Assembly: GCA_017991835.1 (NCBI GenBank)
Contig: JAGOPY010000002.1
Location: 333,338 to 397,337 of the forward strand
Direction of reading: 5' to 3'
Source of the DNA: Bacteroidales bacterium
GTDB taxonomy: Bacteria; Bacteroidota; Bacteroidia; Bacteroidales; JAGOPY01
DNA length: 64,000 nucleotides
A program made the translations under genes and the position numbers. Shown here one piece after another: positions 34,863-44,248 of this stretch. Numbering within the stretch: the stretch's first letter is position 1; every line of letters starts with the position of its first letter. Below the pieces are notes generated by a model. The model made no database searches. It saw only the letters and a list, made by a program, of their open reading frames with translations, and was not told the DNA's origin.

Positions 34863-35439
34863 AGAAGACCTGAACCAGAAATTTGAGCACCTTTACAAAG
34901 CGGTCTCATCAGAGAAATTCCTCCGGATGGAATCCCTCGGCGGTGAAATTCCATTCTTCATTTCATCCTATAATCCAGTATCGGAATCTGAAGTTTGCAA
35001 AGCCATCAAACACCTTATTAAAAAATTGGAGACGTCAGGTATTCCGGTTTTAGAAATCAATCTGTACGATATTTCAATGGAAATCTTAAACAAGGAATTG
35101 GGTGAAGATGAAATATTCAACCTGGAGCGTGAAATGGGTAAAGAAGAATTCAAGAGCGCTCTTCAATCTATCCTTGATATCAATCAGGTGTTAATGCCGG
35201 CCATTAAGCAAATGATCGATAAGGCCAATGTGCGTGTTTATTTCATTACCGGTGTTGGACAAGTCTTTCCATTCATCCGTTCGCACAATGTGCTGAATAA
35301 TTTGCAAAATATTGCTAAAGATGCCCCTACTGTTATGTTTTTCCCCGGAGTCTACAACGGAATATCTCTGGAACTGTTCGGACTTCTGAAAGATGATAAT
35401 TATTACCGGGCCTTTAATATTGAGAGTTATAAGCTATAG
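34855..35439 (+). CDS. brxB: BREX protein BrxB (DUF1788)
   Basis: A 194-aa protein. Features: IPFFISSYNPVSESEV, KLETSGIPVLEINLYDI, and the C-terminal TGVGQVFPFIRSHNVLNNLQ, then PTVMFFPGVYNG typical of BrxB. It is essential for type I BREX defence, its molecular role is not fixed, and it may bridge PglZ. It overlaps brxA and is 4 nt from the chosen brxC start. Confidence 0.93.
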   Translation: MDREDLNQKFEHLYKAVSSEKFLRMESLGGEIPFFISSYNPVSESEVCKAIKHLIKKLETSGIPVLEINLYDISMEILNKELGEDEIFNLEREMGKEEFKSALQSILDINQVLMPAIKQMIDKANVRVYFITGVGQVFPFIRSHNVLNNLQNIAKDAPTVMFFPGVYNGISLELFGLLKDDNYYRAFNIESYKL

Positions 35440-35443
35440 AAAT

Positions 35444-38400
35444 ATGACAATAAAAGAATTCTTCAGCCAGGACATCAACCGGAATATTGAAACTGTCATC
35501 AAAGCGGATGACCGGGATCATATCCTGCAAGAAGTAGAGGAGTATGTCGTTACCAAAGAAATTTCTAAAAAGATCCGTGTGCTTTTTTCCGATTATATAG
35601 ATTATTCAGGCGCAAATGGTGTCTGGATATCAGGATTCTTCGGGTCTGGAAAATCTCATCTGCTTAAGATTCTGTCCTATGTTCTCGAAAATCGCGAATA
35701 TAATGGATTTAAACTTGGCGAAGTCTTTGCCGGGAAAATCGAAAATGATGAAATATTGCGAGGTGATGTACTTACTGCCACGAGAACTCCTTCTGAATCC
35801 ATTCTCTTCAATATTGACCAGCAGGCCCAGATCACCAGCAAAAAGGACGAGGACGCTATTCTGAATGTATTTTATAAAGTATTCAACGATCATCTCGGGT
35901 ATTTTGGTGCGCAGCGACACATCGCCGAATTTGAGCGCTGGCTTGATGGCGAAGGCGTTTATAAAAAATTCAGGGATGGCTTTGAAATTGCAACTGGCGA
36001 ATCCTGGGAAAACGGTCGCAGAAAATACTTTGCACCTAAAATTAAGGATGCCATTTCTAAAGTACTTGGAACCATTTATAGTGATGATCACGCCAGGTAT
36101 TCCGGCATCCTCGATACTTTGCAGCAGGATATGAAAATATCAGTTGATGATTTTAGCCAGAAAGTTCTGGATTATATTAAGACTAAACCAAAAGGGTTCA
36201 GGCTGAACTTTTTCGTTGATGAGGTGGGACAGTATATTAGCGACAATACCAAACTAATGCTGAATCTTCAGACACTTGCTGAAACACTTGCTGTTAAAAC
36301 CAAGGGACAGTCATGGGTTTTCGTGACTTCACAGGAAGATATTGAAAAGGTGGTAGGTGATATGACCCGAAGCCAGCAAAACGATTTCTCCAAAATCATG
36401 GCACGGTTCAAGTATAAAATACCGCTTTCTTCGGCCAACGTAGATGAAGTCATCGAACGTCGCTTGTTGAATAAAAATGAACTTGCCCAATCATTATTGT
36501 CACAAATCTGGCATAAGGAAAATGCCAACCTGGAAACTTTGCTTAGCTTTTCAGAGGTTGGAGTTCAGTTCCGTCATTTTAAAGGAGAAAAAGACTTTAT
36601 CGGTAAATATCCATTTATACCTTATCAGTTTGATCTTTTCCAGCAGTGTATACGTGCTTTGTCCGTCCACAATGCCTTCCAGGGCAAACATGCCTCCGTT
36701 GGTGAACGTTCCATGCTCGGAGTATTCCAGGAGGTGGTTAAACGGATCGAGCATAAGGATGAAAAGACTATTGTTAGCTATGACCTTCTTTTCGAAGGCA
36801 TAAGGTCAACCATGAGGGGTGAAGTACAGAATACCATCACACTGGCTGAAAACAATCTGGGCAGTGATTTTGCAATTAAAGTTCTTAAGGCTTTGTTTCT
36901 CGTCAAATATTATTCGAACTTTAAAACAACGGCCCGGAATATTACAGTACTAATGATCGATTCCATTCATGTGGATTTGAAAGAACATGAAAGTAAGATC
37001 CGGGAAGCTCTGGGAATTCTCGAAGCACAGACCTATATCCAGCGTAATGGAGAATTATACGAGTTTCTGACTGATGAGGAAAAGGATATCGAGGAAGAAA
37101 TAAAATCGATGGATATTGACAATCAGCAAGTCACCGAGCTGATGAAAGAAATCATTTTCGATGAAATCATCCAGGATAGCCGGATTCGCTATCTGGACAA
37201 CAAACAGGATTATGAATTTACCAGCCGGATTGATGGAGTGATCCTGGGGCGTGAAAAAGAGTTGGCAATTGAAATACTAACACCCAATTCGGATAATTAT
37301 GGAAAGGAGGTTTTTTACACCTCCCAGACGATGGGGTACAATACGCTAATGATGCTGGTACTTCCGCAAAGCGACCAGTTGATGAGGGATATCAGGCTTT
37401 ACCTGAAAACCAATAAGTATATCAAACAAAGCCAATCCACCACGAACAATGATAGCATCAAAAGAATCCTGTTCGATAAGGGGCAACAAAATGGATTGCG
37501 ACGGCGAGACCTAGTGAACCTTCTCAGAAGATTATTAGGCGAGGCAGATGTATATTTGAATGGAACAAAGCATCCTGTTCCCAATTCAACTGACGGGAAA
37601 AATAAAGTGATTAATTCCTTCCAGGATTTGATCCGAATTGCCTATCCAAGCCTGAGGATGCTTGGAAATACTATTTACTCAGAGGATACAATTAAAAACA
37701 CTATTCGCAGCAGACAGGATGATCTGTTCGGGACTGATGACCAGACTATGTCAGAGGCAGAGATCGAGATCTTCAACCTCGTCATCCGCCGGAAAAAGCA
37801 ATCTGACCGAACATCACTGACTGAAATCCGTGAACATTTCTCCAGGAAGCCTTATGGCTGGTATCCTAATTCCATTTGGTCCGTGGCAGCCCGACTGTTT
37901 AAAAGAGGAAAGATAGAATTCAGGCAGGATTCAAACCAACTGACAGATGAGCAGGTATTGGAATCACTAATGAACAACCGTCTGCAAAGCAATACACTTT
38001 TGGAGCCCCAGGCTGAGGTAGACCCACAGCAGGTCAGGAGACTGAAAGAAATTTATAGCGAGATGTTCGATGAATCCTGCCCGGCAAGCGAGGCGAAAGA
38101 GGTGACACAGCTTTTCCGGGATAAGATTAGCCAGGAATGGATTTATGTCAACCAATTGATGGCAGCGAAGGATAATTACCCTTTTCTCAGCGCACTAGAG
38201 TCAATTAATAAATTACTGGAAAGACTTTCCAAAAAGGACAATATATATCTTCTTTCGCAGACCAAGGATTATGAAGATGAACTCCTTGATGCCAAGGAAG
38301 ATATCCTTCACCCCATCAAAAAATTCTGGAATGGAGAGCAAAAGAAAATTTATGATTCAATCCGTGTTTTTTTCCAGGGAAATCAGTCAAATCTTGAATA

Positions 38401-38944
38401 TATTGAAGGTGATGACCTGGAAACACTTAAACTGGTTTACAACCATTCCACCCCATATAGCGGCAACCTGATCCGGGATGCCAAAACTGCCAGGGAAAAT
38501 CTCATGCATAATGTGCTGGAAAAGATTGAAACTGAAAAAACGGTTGCTATTGAGGAAATACAGCAAATTATAATAATTATTAAAGATCACGAAGATTTCT
38601 CTAAACTTGACAACAGCCATCAAGCCCGGCTCATTGAACCATTTGAACAGGAAATCAGGAAACTAAAAGAGCAAAAGTACATTGCCAACATTCACCAGGC
38701 GAGAGAAAGAGCTAAAAATAGCTTATTGGAACAGCAGCTTAATGAATTGGCCCGTTTGATTACACCTCCGGAAGAATCAGGAGAAGCATCGGAACCAAAA
38801 GTTCATTATATCCGTAGAAATTCTATAAAGGTTGAATTCCCGAAAACCGAGCTTCGCACGGAACAGGACGTTCTCGATTTTATTGAAACTTATAAGAAAG
38901 AGCTGCTGAAACAAATCCGGGAAAACAGAAGAATATCATTATAA
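35444..38944 (+). CDS. brxC: BREX ATPase BrxC
   Basis: A 1166-aa P-loop ATPase. Walker A GFFGSGKS ends near residue 71; Walker B is FFVDEVGQYI near 250. The middle part contains FIPYQFDLFQQCIRALS and the C-terminal third is helical. BrxC is the large ATPase of BREX, needed with PglX for methylation and phage exclusion. The ATG at 35444 (MTIKEFFSQDINR) is chosen because the longer frame begins inside brxB. Confidence 0.96.
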   Translation: MTIKEFFSQDINRNIETVIKADDRDHILQEVEEYVVTKEISKKIRVLFSDYIDYSGANGVWISGFFGSGKSHLLKILSYVLENREYNGFKLGEVFAGKIENDEILRGDVLTATRTPSESILFNIDQQAQITSKKDEDAILNVFYKVFNDHLGYFGAQRHIAEFERWLDGEGVYKKFRDGFEIATGESWENGRRKYFAPKIKDAISKVLGTIYSDDHARYSGILDTLQQDMKISVDDFSQKVLDYIKTKPKGFRLNFFVDEVGQYISDNTKLMLNLQTLAETLAVKTKGQSWVFVTSQEDIEKVVGDMTRSQQNDFSKIMARFKYKIPLSSANVDEVIERRLLNKNELAQSLLSQIWHKENANLETLLSFSEVGVQFRHFKGEKDFIGKYPFIPYQFDLFQQCIRALSVHNAFQGKHASVGERSMLGVFQEVVKRIEHKDEKTIVSYDLLFEGIRSTMRGEVQNTITLAENNLGSDFAIKVLKALFLVKYYSNFKTTARNITVLMIDSIHVDLKEHESKIREALGILEAQTYIQRNGELYEFLTDEEKDIEEEIKSMDIDNQQVTELMKEIIFDEIIQDSRIRYLDNKQDYEFTSRIDGVILGREKELAIEILTPNSDNYGKEVFYTSQTMGYNTLMMLVLPQSDQLMRDIRLYLKTNKYIKQSQSTTNNDSIKRILFDKGQQNGLRRRDLVNLLRRLLGEADVYLNGTKHPVPNSTDGKNKVINSFQDLIRIAYPSLRMLGNTIYSEDTIKNTIRSRQDDLFGTDDQTMSEAEIEIFNLVIRRKKQSDRTSLTEIREHFSRKPYGWYPNSIWSVAARLFKRGKIEFRQDSNQLTDEQVLESLMNNRLQSNTLLEPQAEVDPQQVRRLKEIYSEMFDESCPASEAKEVTQLFRDKISQEWIYVNQLMAAKDNYPFLSALESINKLLERLSKKDNIYLLSQTKDYEDELLDAKEDILHPIKKFWNGEQKKIYDSIRVFFQGNQSNLEYIEGDDLETLKLVYNHSTPYSGNLIRDAKTARENLMHNVLEKIETEKTVAIEEIQQIIIIIKDHEDFSKLDNSHQARLIEPFEQEIRKLKEQKYIANIHQARERAKNSLLEQQLNELARLITPPEESGEASEPKVHYIRRNSIKVEFPKTELRTEQDVLDFIETYKKELLKQIRENRRISL

Positions 38945-38974
38945 AGGAAAATAAGGACATTTAATTCATATACC

Positions 38975-40702
38975 ATGAAACTGATTGATCAAAATCCTTT
39001 TCGTACCCTCGGAATTGATGGTAGTGCGTCATTAAGAGAAATCCAAAACCAAATCAAGATTATTAAACGCTATGCTGAAATAGGCCAAAAAAAATCATTT
39101 CCTCTTGATCTTGAATTTCTACTTGGCATAATCCAAAGGGATCCCGAAGCTGTAAACAGGGCAGCCAGTGAAATTGAACAAGCTTTAAATAAGGTAATTA
39201 ATACGCTTTCCTGGTATTATAAGAGCAGTACCATTGACGAAACAGCGTTGAATCACTTGTCAAATGGGGATATTGATAAAGCTGAAGAAATTTGGCTTAA
39301 AGTAACTGATAATAAAGAAGTGACCACAAATAATATGGCCTCGTTTCTGAATTTATCCACACTATGGATTGAAATTGGGTTTACAAGGGCAAACAGTCAA
39401 TTACTGATCAAAGGAATCCAGCTAAAAGGCAAACTGTTTTCCTCGGCTTTATTTATTCAGCTCATTCAAAAAATTGCAGGTGAAAACATGTTACTGAATT
39501 CCGATAAGGTAATTGGTGACTTCTCCAAAGCACTTATTAAGGAATTAAAGAACAAAGGTTTCGGCATAGACGGAACATTCATCAGAAGTGCATTTTCCAA
39601 TTTTCCCTCGACGGCTGTTAAAGATATCCTTAAAGATTTTACGGAAACGCCACGCATAGAAATTGAAAAGGCAATACAAAGGTCAGTTGAAAATAGGGAA
39701 GATGATCCAGGTGAGGCTAACGAATCTGGAAGGGAGTTATATCGCTTTGCAAAACCATTACTGACTCAATTAAAAGAATCACTGGGTGAATCGCATATTC
39801 AGGTAACTGCAATTTCCAATGATCTGGCCGGTGAAATCCTACAATGTGCGATAGATTATTTTAATGATCATTATGATGATAGTGATTTTGATCCGGGTGA
39901 AGAAGCGGTTGCAGTTACAAAATTGGCAAAGAGCCTGGGTGCAACAGGAGCTATGAGGAAACGGATTGATGAAGAAAGTACAAAAATGGAAGAATGGGTT
40001 CGTGATGCTCCTCAAAGAAGAACTCAAAAACTGGCCGGGAAAGATCTTGTTTTTGTTACTATTAAATTAAAGGAATTTGAAAATAAAAGTAACAATACTG
40101 CTAATGCTGACAACTTAATCACTGAATGCCAGGCTCCTTTAAACAGAATAAAAACAACGCTTGGCGCTACAAATCAGCTTTATCTTGGTGTGAGCAGCGC
40201 TGTTGCAAATCACGCTCTGGGCATGCTGATCGAAGTGGTGAATTCCGCCCAGAATAATCCAGTTTATAGGCTGGATCCTTCCGGCTTATATACCGTAATT
40301 ACGCAGGCACAGCGGGTCATGACTAGAATTCGAATGATGGATATGGTAGGTGAAATGAGAACACGGTTCAATGAGAATGACCGGGCTATTAACAGTATTC
40401 AATCCCAGCTATCGTCCCTAATTAACAGGATTCAATATGCTCAAACTAGAACTACTTCTTCTCGGTCTTCTGGCGGCTGCTACATAGCCACCATGGCTTA
40501 TGGGAGTTATGATCACCCGCAGGTTTTAATTCTCAGGAAATTCAGGGATGAAATACTTGCTCAATCGTTAACCGGCCGCTTATTTATTAAAATTTATTAT
40601 TTCTTATCCCCAAAACTGGTAAAACTATTATCCGGACATAAATCAATTAACAAAGGTATCCGGAATATTCTGGACCAGATTGTAAACCAACTTAACTCAT
40701 AA
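38975..40702 (+). CDS. J-domain-like protein with C-terminal CFI-box
   Basis: A 575-aa protein. N-terminus DQNPFRTLGIDGSASLREIQ resembles a diverged J domain of the NPFR type, continued by AASEIEQALNKVINTLSWYY; there is no HPD motif. The middle is helical and alpha-solenoid-like without a recognised family. The C-terminus has CYIATMAYGSYDHP (Cys502) plus LRKFRDEILAQSLTGRLF and IKIYYFLSPKL, a CFI-box-CTERM domain. It lies 30 nt after brxC and before GrpE-like and Hsp70 genes, so a co-chaperone role in the BREX cargo is inferred. Confidence 0.75.
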   Translation: MKLIDQNPFRTLGIDGSASLREIQNQIKIIKRYAEIGQKKSFPLDLEFLLGIIQRDPEAVNRAASEIEQALNKVINTLSWYYKSSTIDETALNHLSNGDIDKAEEIWLKVTDNKEVTTNNMASFLNLSTLWIEIGFTRANSQLLIKGIQLKGKLFSSALFIQLIQKIAGENMLLNSDKVIGDFSKALIKELKNKGFGIDGTFIRSAFSNFPSTAVKDILKDFTETPRIEIEKAIQRSVENREDDPGEANESGRELYRFAKPLLTQLKESLGESHIQVTAISNDLAGEILQCAIDYFNDHYDDSDFDPGEEAVAVTKLAKSLGATGAMRKRIDEESTKMEEWVRDAPQRRTQKLAGKDLVFVTIKLKEFENKSNNTANADNLITECQAPLNRIKTTLGATNQLYLGVSSAVANHALGMLIEVVNSAQNNPVYRLDPSGLYTVITQAQRVMTRIRMMDMVGEMRTRFNENDRAINSIQSQLSSLINRIQYAQTRTTSSRSSGGCYIATMAYGSYDHPQVLILRKFRDEILAQSLTGRLFIKIYYFLSPKLVKLLSGHKSINKGIRNILDQIVNQLNS

Positions 40703-40705
40703 CAA

Positions 40706-41656
40706 ATGAAAAAAACATTGATTATTTCTCTGGTCATGCTTTTTAATAGTTCCGTCTGGAGCCAAATCGATACTTCAGAAGTTAACCAGTGGATCCGTGC
40801 ATCGCAGCAGGAAATCCAGTCCCTCCGTGATCAAACCAATAAACAGGAAAAACGGATAAATTATCTTGACCAGAGGATCAAGGATTATGAAAAGATCAAC
40901 CAGGAACTGTTGAAGAAGAATATAAGCCTTGAGCAAAACCTCAGTGAGGTTAATGAGCAGCTTACCAAATTAAATGAAGATCTTTCAGTTAAAATTGACC
41001 AGGCCCAGGTCAATGCTTCTGATCGCATTAACGGTCTGGATAAAAGCATTTCCCGGAAAACGGTCTTTTGGACAATTGGGATATTGCTGGCTTTACTGCT
41101 TATTGGAATCAGTTACTATTTTCTCAGGAAATCCATCAATTCCAAGGAAAGTAACTTATCCGAAAAACTGGAAAATTCATCAAGGAAGCTTTCAGAGAAA
41201 ATAGACCTTACCCGCAAAGCGCTTGAAGAAGAATCTATAAAACTGGATGCCAAACTTTTGGGCTTGCTTGAAAAGCAAATGGAAGTTAGAAAACTTGAAC
41301 CTAGCAAACCAAAGGCAGAAGAAAGCCCGGTTGACCACTCCCTTGCCCTGAAAGTAGCTGATGAAATCGTACGTATCCAGAAAAACCTTTCGCAAATGGA
41401 AGAATCCGTCCGTGGTAAGAAGCAACTGGAAGCCTCTGTAGGTAGACTCATGGCAAGTTTTGAAGCCGGAGGGTATGAAATAGTGGATATGCTTAATAAA
41501 CCTTATAATGATGGCATGCTGGTTCAAGCTAATTTCAGACCGGATGATAATCTAAAAACAGGAGAACAAATCATTACGAGAATTATTAAACCACAGGTTA
41601 ATTTTAATGGTGTAATGATTCAATCTGCTCAAATTGAAGTAAGTCAGGGTGTTTAA
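40706..41656 (+). CDS. Membrane-anchored coiled-coil protein with GrpE-like C-terminus
   Basis: A 316-aa protein: signal-like N-terminus (MKKTLIISLVMLFNSSVWSQ), a long coiled coil (~25-115), one membrane helix at 119-140 (VFWTIGILLALLLIGISYYF), a second coiled coil, and a C-terminal domain from about 212. That domain (GGYEIVDMLNKPYNDGMLVQ, IITRIIKPQVNFNGVMIQSA) has the coiled-coil-then-beta-wing look of GrpE nucleotide exchange factors. It starts 3 nt after the J-like gene and 20 nt before Hsp70. The GrpE reading is inference from pattern and context. Confidence 0.65.
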   Translation: MKKTLIISLVMLFNSSVWSQIDTSEVNQWIRASQQEIQSLRDQTNKQEKRINYLDQRIKDYEKINQELLKKNISLEQNLSEVNEQLTKLNEDLSVKIDQAQVNASDRINGLDKSISRKTVFWTIGILLALLLIGISYYFLRKSINSKESNLSEKLENSSRKLSEKIDLTRKALEEESIKLDAKLLGLLEKQMEVRKLEPSKPKAEESPVDHSLALKVADEIVRIQKNLSQMEESVRGKKQLEASVGRLMASFEAGGYEIVDMLNKPYNDGMLVQANFRPDDNLKTGEQIITRIIKPQVNFNGVMIQSAQIEVSQGV

Positions 41657-41676
41657 TCATAATATTTGTAATTACT

Positions 41677-44244
41677 ATGGCAAGATTAAAAATTGATTAC
41701 GGAATTGACCTGGGAACCACCAACTCATCCATCGCCAGGATTGAAAATGGTGAGCCGGTTATTCGAAAAACGGATACGCTAAAAGATACTCTTCCCTCTT
41801 GTGTAGGATTTAATAAAAAGAAAAGCATTCTAATTGGTGATGCAGCCTGGAATGGTCTTAAGTCAGACAGATTGAGGGCTATGAAAAATTGGACATCAGA
41901 AAACAACTTTTTCATAGAGTTTAAAAGAACGATGGGGACGGATAAAACTTACCCTTGTTCAATAATGGAAAAGGAATTTAATTCTGAAGAATTATCTGCC
42001 GAAGTTCTCAAGAAACTTAAATCCTTAATCACGGATGAAGAACTTAAGTCAATAATAATAACTGTACCGGCTAAGTTCACCATTAATCAAAAGGATGCCA
42101 CAAGACGGGCGGCGGAATTAGCAGGATTTCAGCATATTGAACTATTACAGGAGCCTATAGCTGCCTCAATGGCTTTTGGACTGGGTTCTAAATCAAAGAA
42201 TGGATTCTGGGTCGTATTCGATTTCGGAGGTGGGACTTTTGACGTTGCTCTGGTGAAAGTTGAAGAAGGGATCATGCAGATAATTGATACCGAAGGGGAT
42301 AATTATCTTGGAGGTAAAAACCTTGACTATGCAATTGTTAACGAACTAATCATTCCATACCTGGAGGATAATTTTGCAATTGATAGTATCCTTGATGATG
42401 AAAACAAGAAGAGTATCCTTCAAGATGCCATGAAGTATTATGCCGAAGAAGCTAAAATTCAACTTTCGTTTAAACAGGAGCATAATATTTTATCCGACCT
42501 TGGAGATATGCCGGCAGAAGATGATAATGGGGAAGAACTTTCTCTGGATATCACGGTCAAACAACCTGATTTAGAAAGGGCAATCGGACCAGTTTTTCAG
42601 AGAGCGATAGATTTGACAATAGAGTTGTTAAAAAGAAATAACCTGGCTGGTAAAAGTCTGGATGCCCTGATCCTCGTTGGAGGGCCGACCTATTCTCCTA
42701 TCCTGCGCAGAATGCTGGCAGAGCAAATCTGCAAACCAGATATAAGTATAGATCCAATGACAGCGGTAGCAAGAGGGGCTGCGTTGTATGCGGCCACCAT
42801 CGATGTCTCTGATGAAGTTAAAGATCAGAGCCGGGATAAAACAAAGATCCAGCTCTCCCTGGGTTATGAGCCGACTACTGTTGAAAAGGAGGAATTCGTC
42901 ACTATAAAAATTCTGAGAGATAAATCTTCAGGTGATATACCTTTAAAAGTATTTGCTGAAATTACCCGTGGCGATAAAGCCTGGTCAAGTGGAAAGGTAC
43001 AAATTAACGATCTGGGAGAAGTCGTTGAAGTTAAACTAATCGATGGTAAGCCAAATGCTTTTAAAATAGCGCTATATGATGAAAAAGGTAACCGACTTGA
43101 AAGTGAGCCTGATGGCATCACTATTTTACAGGGAACTAAGGTTGGAAGCGCCACTTTACCATACAATATAGGGATCGAAATAAAAAGTGTTTCATTGGAT
43201 AAAATCGTATTTAAATCTATCAAAGGCCTTGAAAGAAATAAGTCATTGCCTGCCACAGGTGTCGCCCCGGATCTTAAAACTCAAAGGGCAATCAGACCGG
43301 GGATGAAATCTGATTTTATCAAAATTCCTATTTATCAGGGTGAAGAAGGTGCAGAAGGATCAAGAGCAATATACAATGAACACGTATATGATGTGATCAT
43401 TACCGGGGAACATTTGCCGAAACTTTTACCTGAAGGTAGCAATGTGGATTTAACCTTAAAAGTCGATTATTCTGAAAAAATGAGTTTATCTGCATTCTTC
43501 CCTTACCTTGATTTCACTCATGAAGTGCCTGTCCCAAGCAATATGACTCAAAAAGAAATTGATGCTGACTGGCTTGAATCGGAACTGAATAAGGCCAGGA
43601 AGACACTTGAAATGATCGAAGATGAAGAAGCATACCAGGATACACAAGAGCTTTCCAGGCTATCCAATGACCTGGACGAACTGGAAAAAATGTTTGAACA
43701 GGGAAGAACTGACTATGACCGAAAAAAAGAAGTCCTGAATAATCTGAAAAAATGTTTCCGCAAGCTGGACGAAATCCAGGATGAAGCCGAATGGCCAAAA
43801 GTTGAAGAAGAACTTAAAGCCGTTTTTTATCAACTTGAGAAAACAGTTCGTGCCTTAAATGATCCTAAACTTAATGAACTTTTAGAGGATTTTAAAAATA
43901 AGGTCGAAGAAGTTATTAAAGAAAAGGATATTAAACTGGCAAGACAGATGGCTGATGATATGCGTTCGCTGTCATTTGAACTGGTTAGCAGGGATGTAAG
44001 GTTTTGGATAGGATTTGTTTACCATTTCAATGAAAACTTCGATAATCATGACTGGACCGACCGGAATAAAGCCAGGATGCTTGTCGACCAGGGATTGAGA
44101 ATCGCAGCTAGCAAACCTTCTGAAGAAACACTTCGTCCGCTGATTGCTGAATTGTACCGGCTGCTGCCAGATGTTGCCAGCCCGATCAAATGTCCTGATT
44201 GCGGTTCCCCAATCAACAAATGTACATGTCATTTAGTTTTATAG
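41677..44244 (+). CDS. Hsp70 (DnaK-like) chaperone with extended C-terminus
   Basis: An 855-aa Hsp70. ATPase motifs are clear: IDLGTTNSS (11-18), DFGGGTFDVAL near 185, LVGGPTYSPILRRML near 330. A substrate-binding-like middle is less conserved (FVTIKILRDKSSGDIPLKVF). After about residue 610 there is a long charged helical region (LESELNKARKTLEMIEDEEA) and a C-terminal zinc-ribbon-like CPDCGSPINKCTCH. Ordinary DnaK is ~640 aa, so this is a specialised form. It is the core of the brxC-pglX insert. Confidence 0.9.
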   Translation: MARLKIDYGIDLGTTNSSIARIENGEPVIRKTDTLKDTLPSCVGFNKKKSILIGDAAWNGLKSDRLRAMKNWTSENNFFIEFKRTMGTDKTYPCSIMEKEFNSEELSAEVLKKLKSLITDEELKSIIITVPAKFTINQKDATRRAAELAGFQHIELLQEPIAASMAFGLGSKSKNGFWVVFDFGGGTFDVALVKVEEGIMQIIDTEGDNYLGGKNLDYAIVNELIIPYLEDNFAIDSILDDENKKSILQDAMKYYAEEAKIQLSFKQEHNILSDLGDMPAEDDNGEELSLDITVKQPDLERAIGPVFQRAIDLTIELLKRNNLAGKSLDALILVGGPTYSPILRRMLAEQICKPDISIDPMTAVARGAALYAATIDVSDEVKDQSRDKTKIQLSLGYEPTTVEKEEFVTIKILRDKSSGDIPLKVFAEITRGDKAWSSGKVQINDLGEVVEVKLIDGKPNAFKIALYDEKGNRLESEPDGITILQGTKVGSATLPYNIGIEIKSVSLDKIVFKSIKGLERNKSLPATGVAPDLKTQRAIRPGMKSDFIKIPIYQGEEGAEGSRAIYNEHVYDVIITGEHLPKLLPEGSNVDLTLKVDYSEKMSLSAFFPYLDFTHEVPVPSNMTQKEIDADWLESELNKARKTLEMIEDEEAYQDTQELSRLSNDLDELEKMFEQGRTDYDRKKEVLNNLKKCFRKLDEIQDEAEWPKVEEELKAVFYQLEKTVRALNDPKLNELLEDFKNKVEEVIKEKDIKLARQMADDMRSLSFELVSRDVRFWIGFVYHFNENFDNHDWTDRNKARMLVDQGLRIAASKPSEETLRPLIAELYRLLPDVASPIKCPDCGSPINKCTCHLVL

Positions 44245-44248
44245 CATC

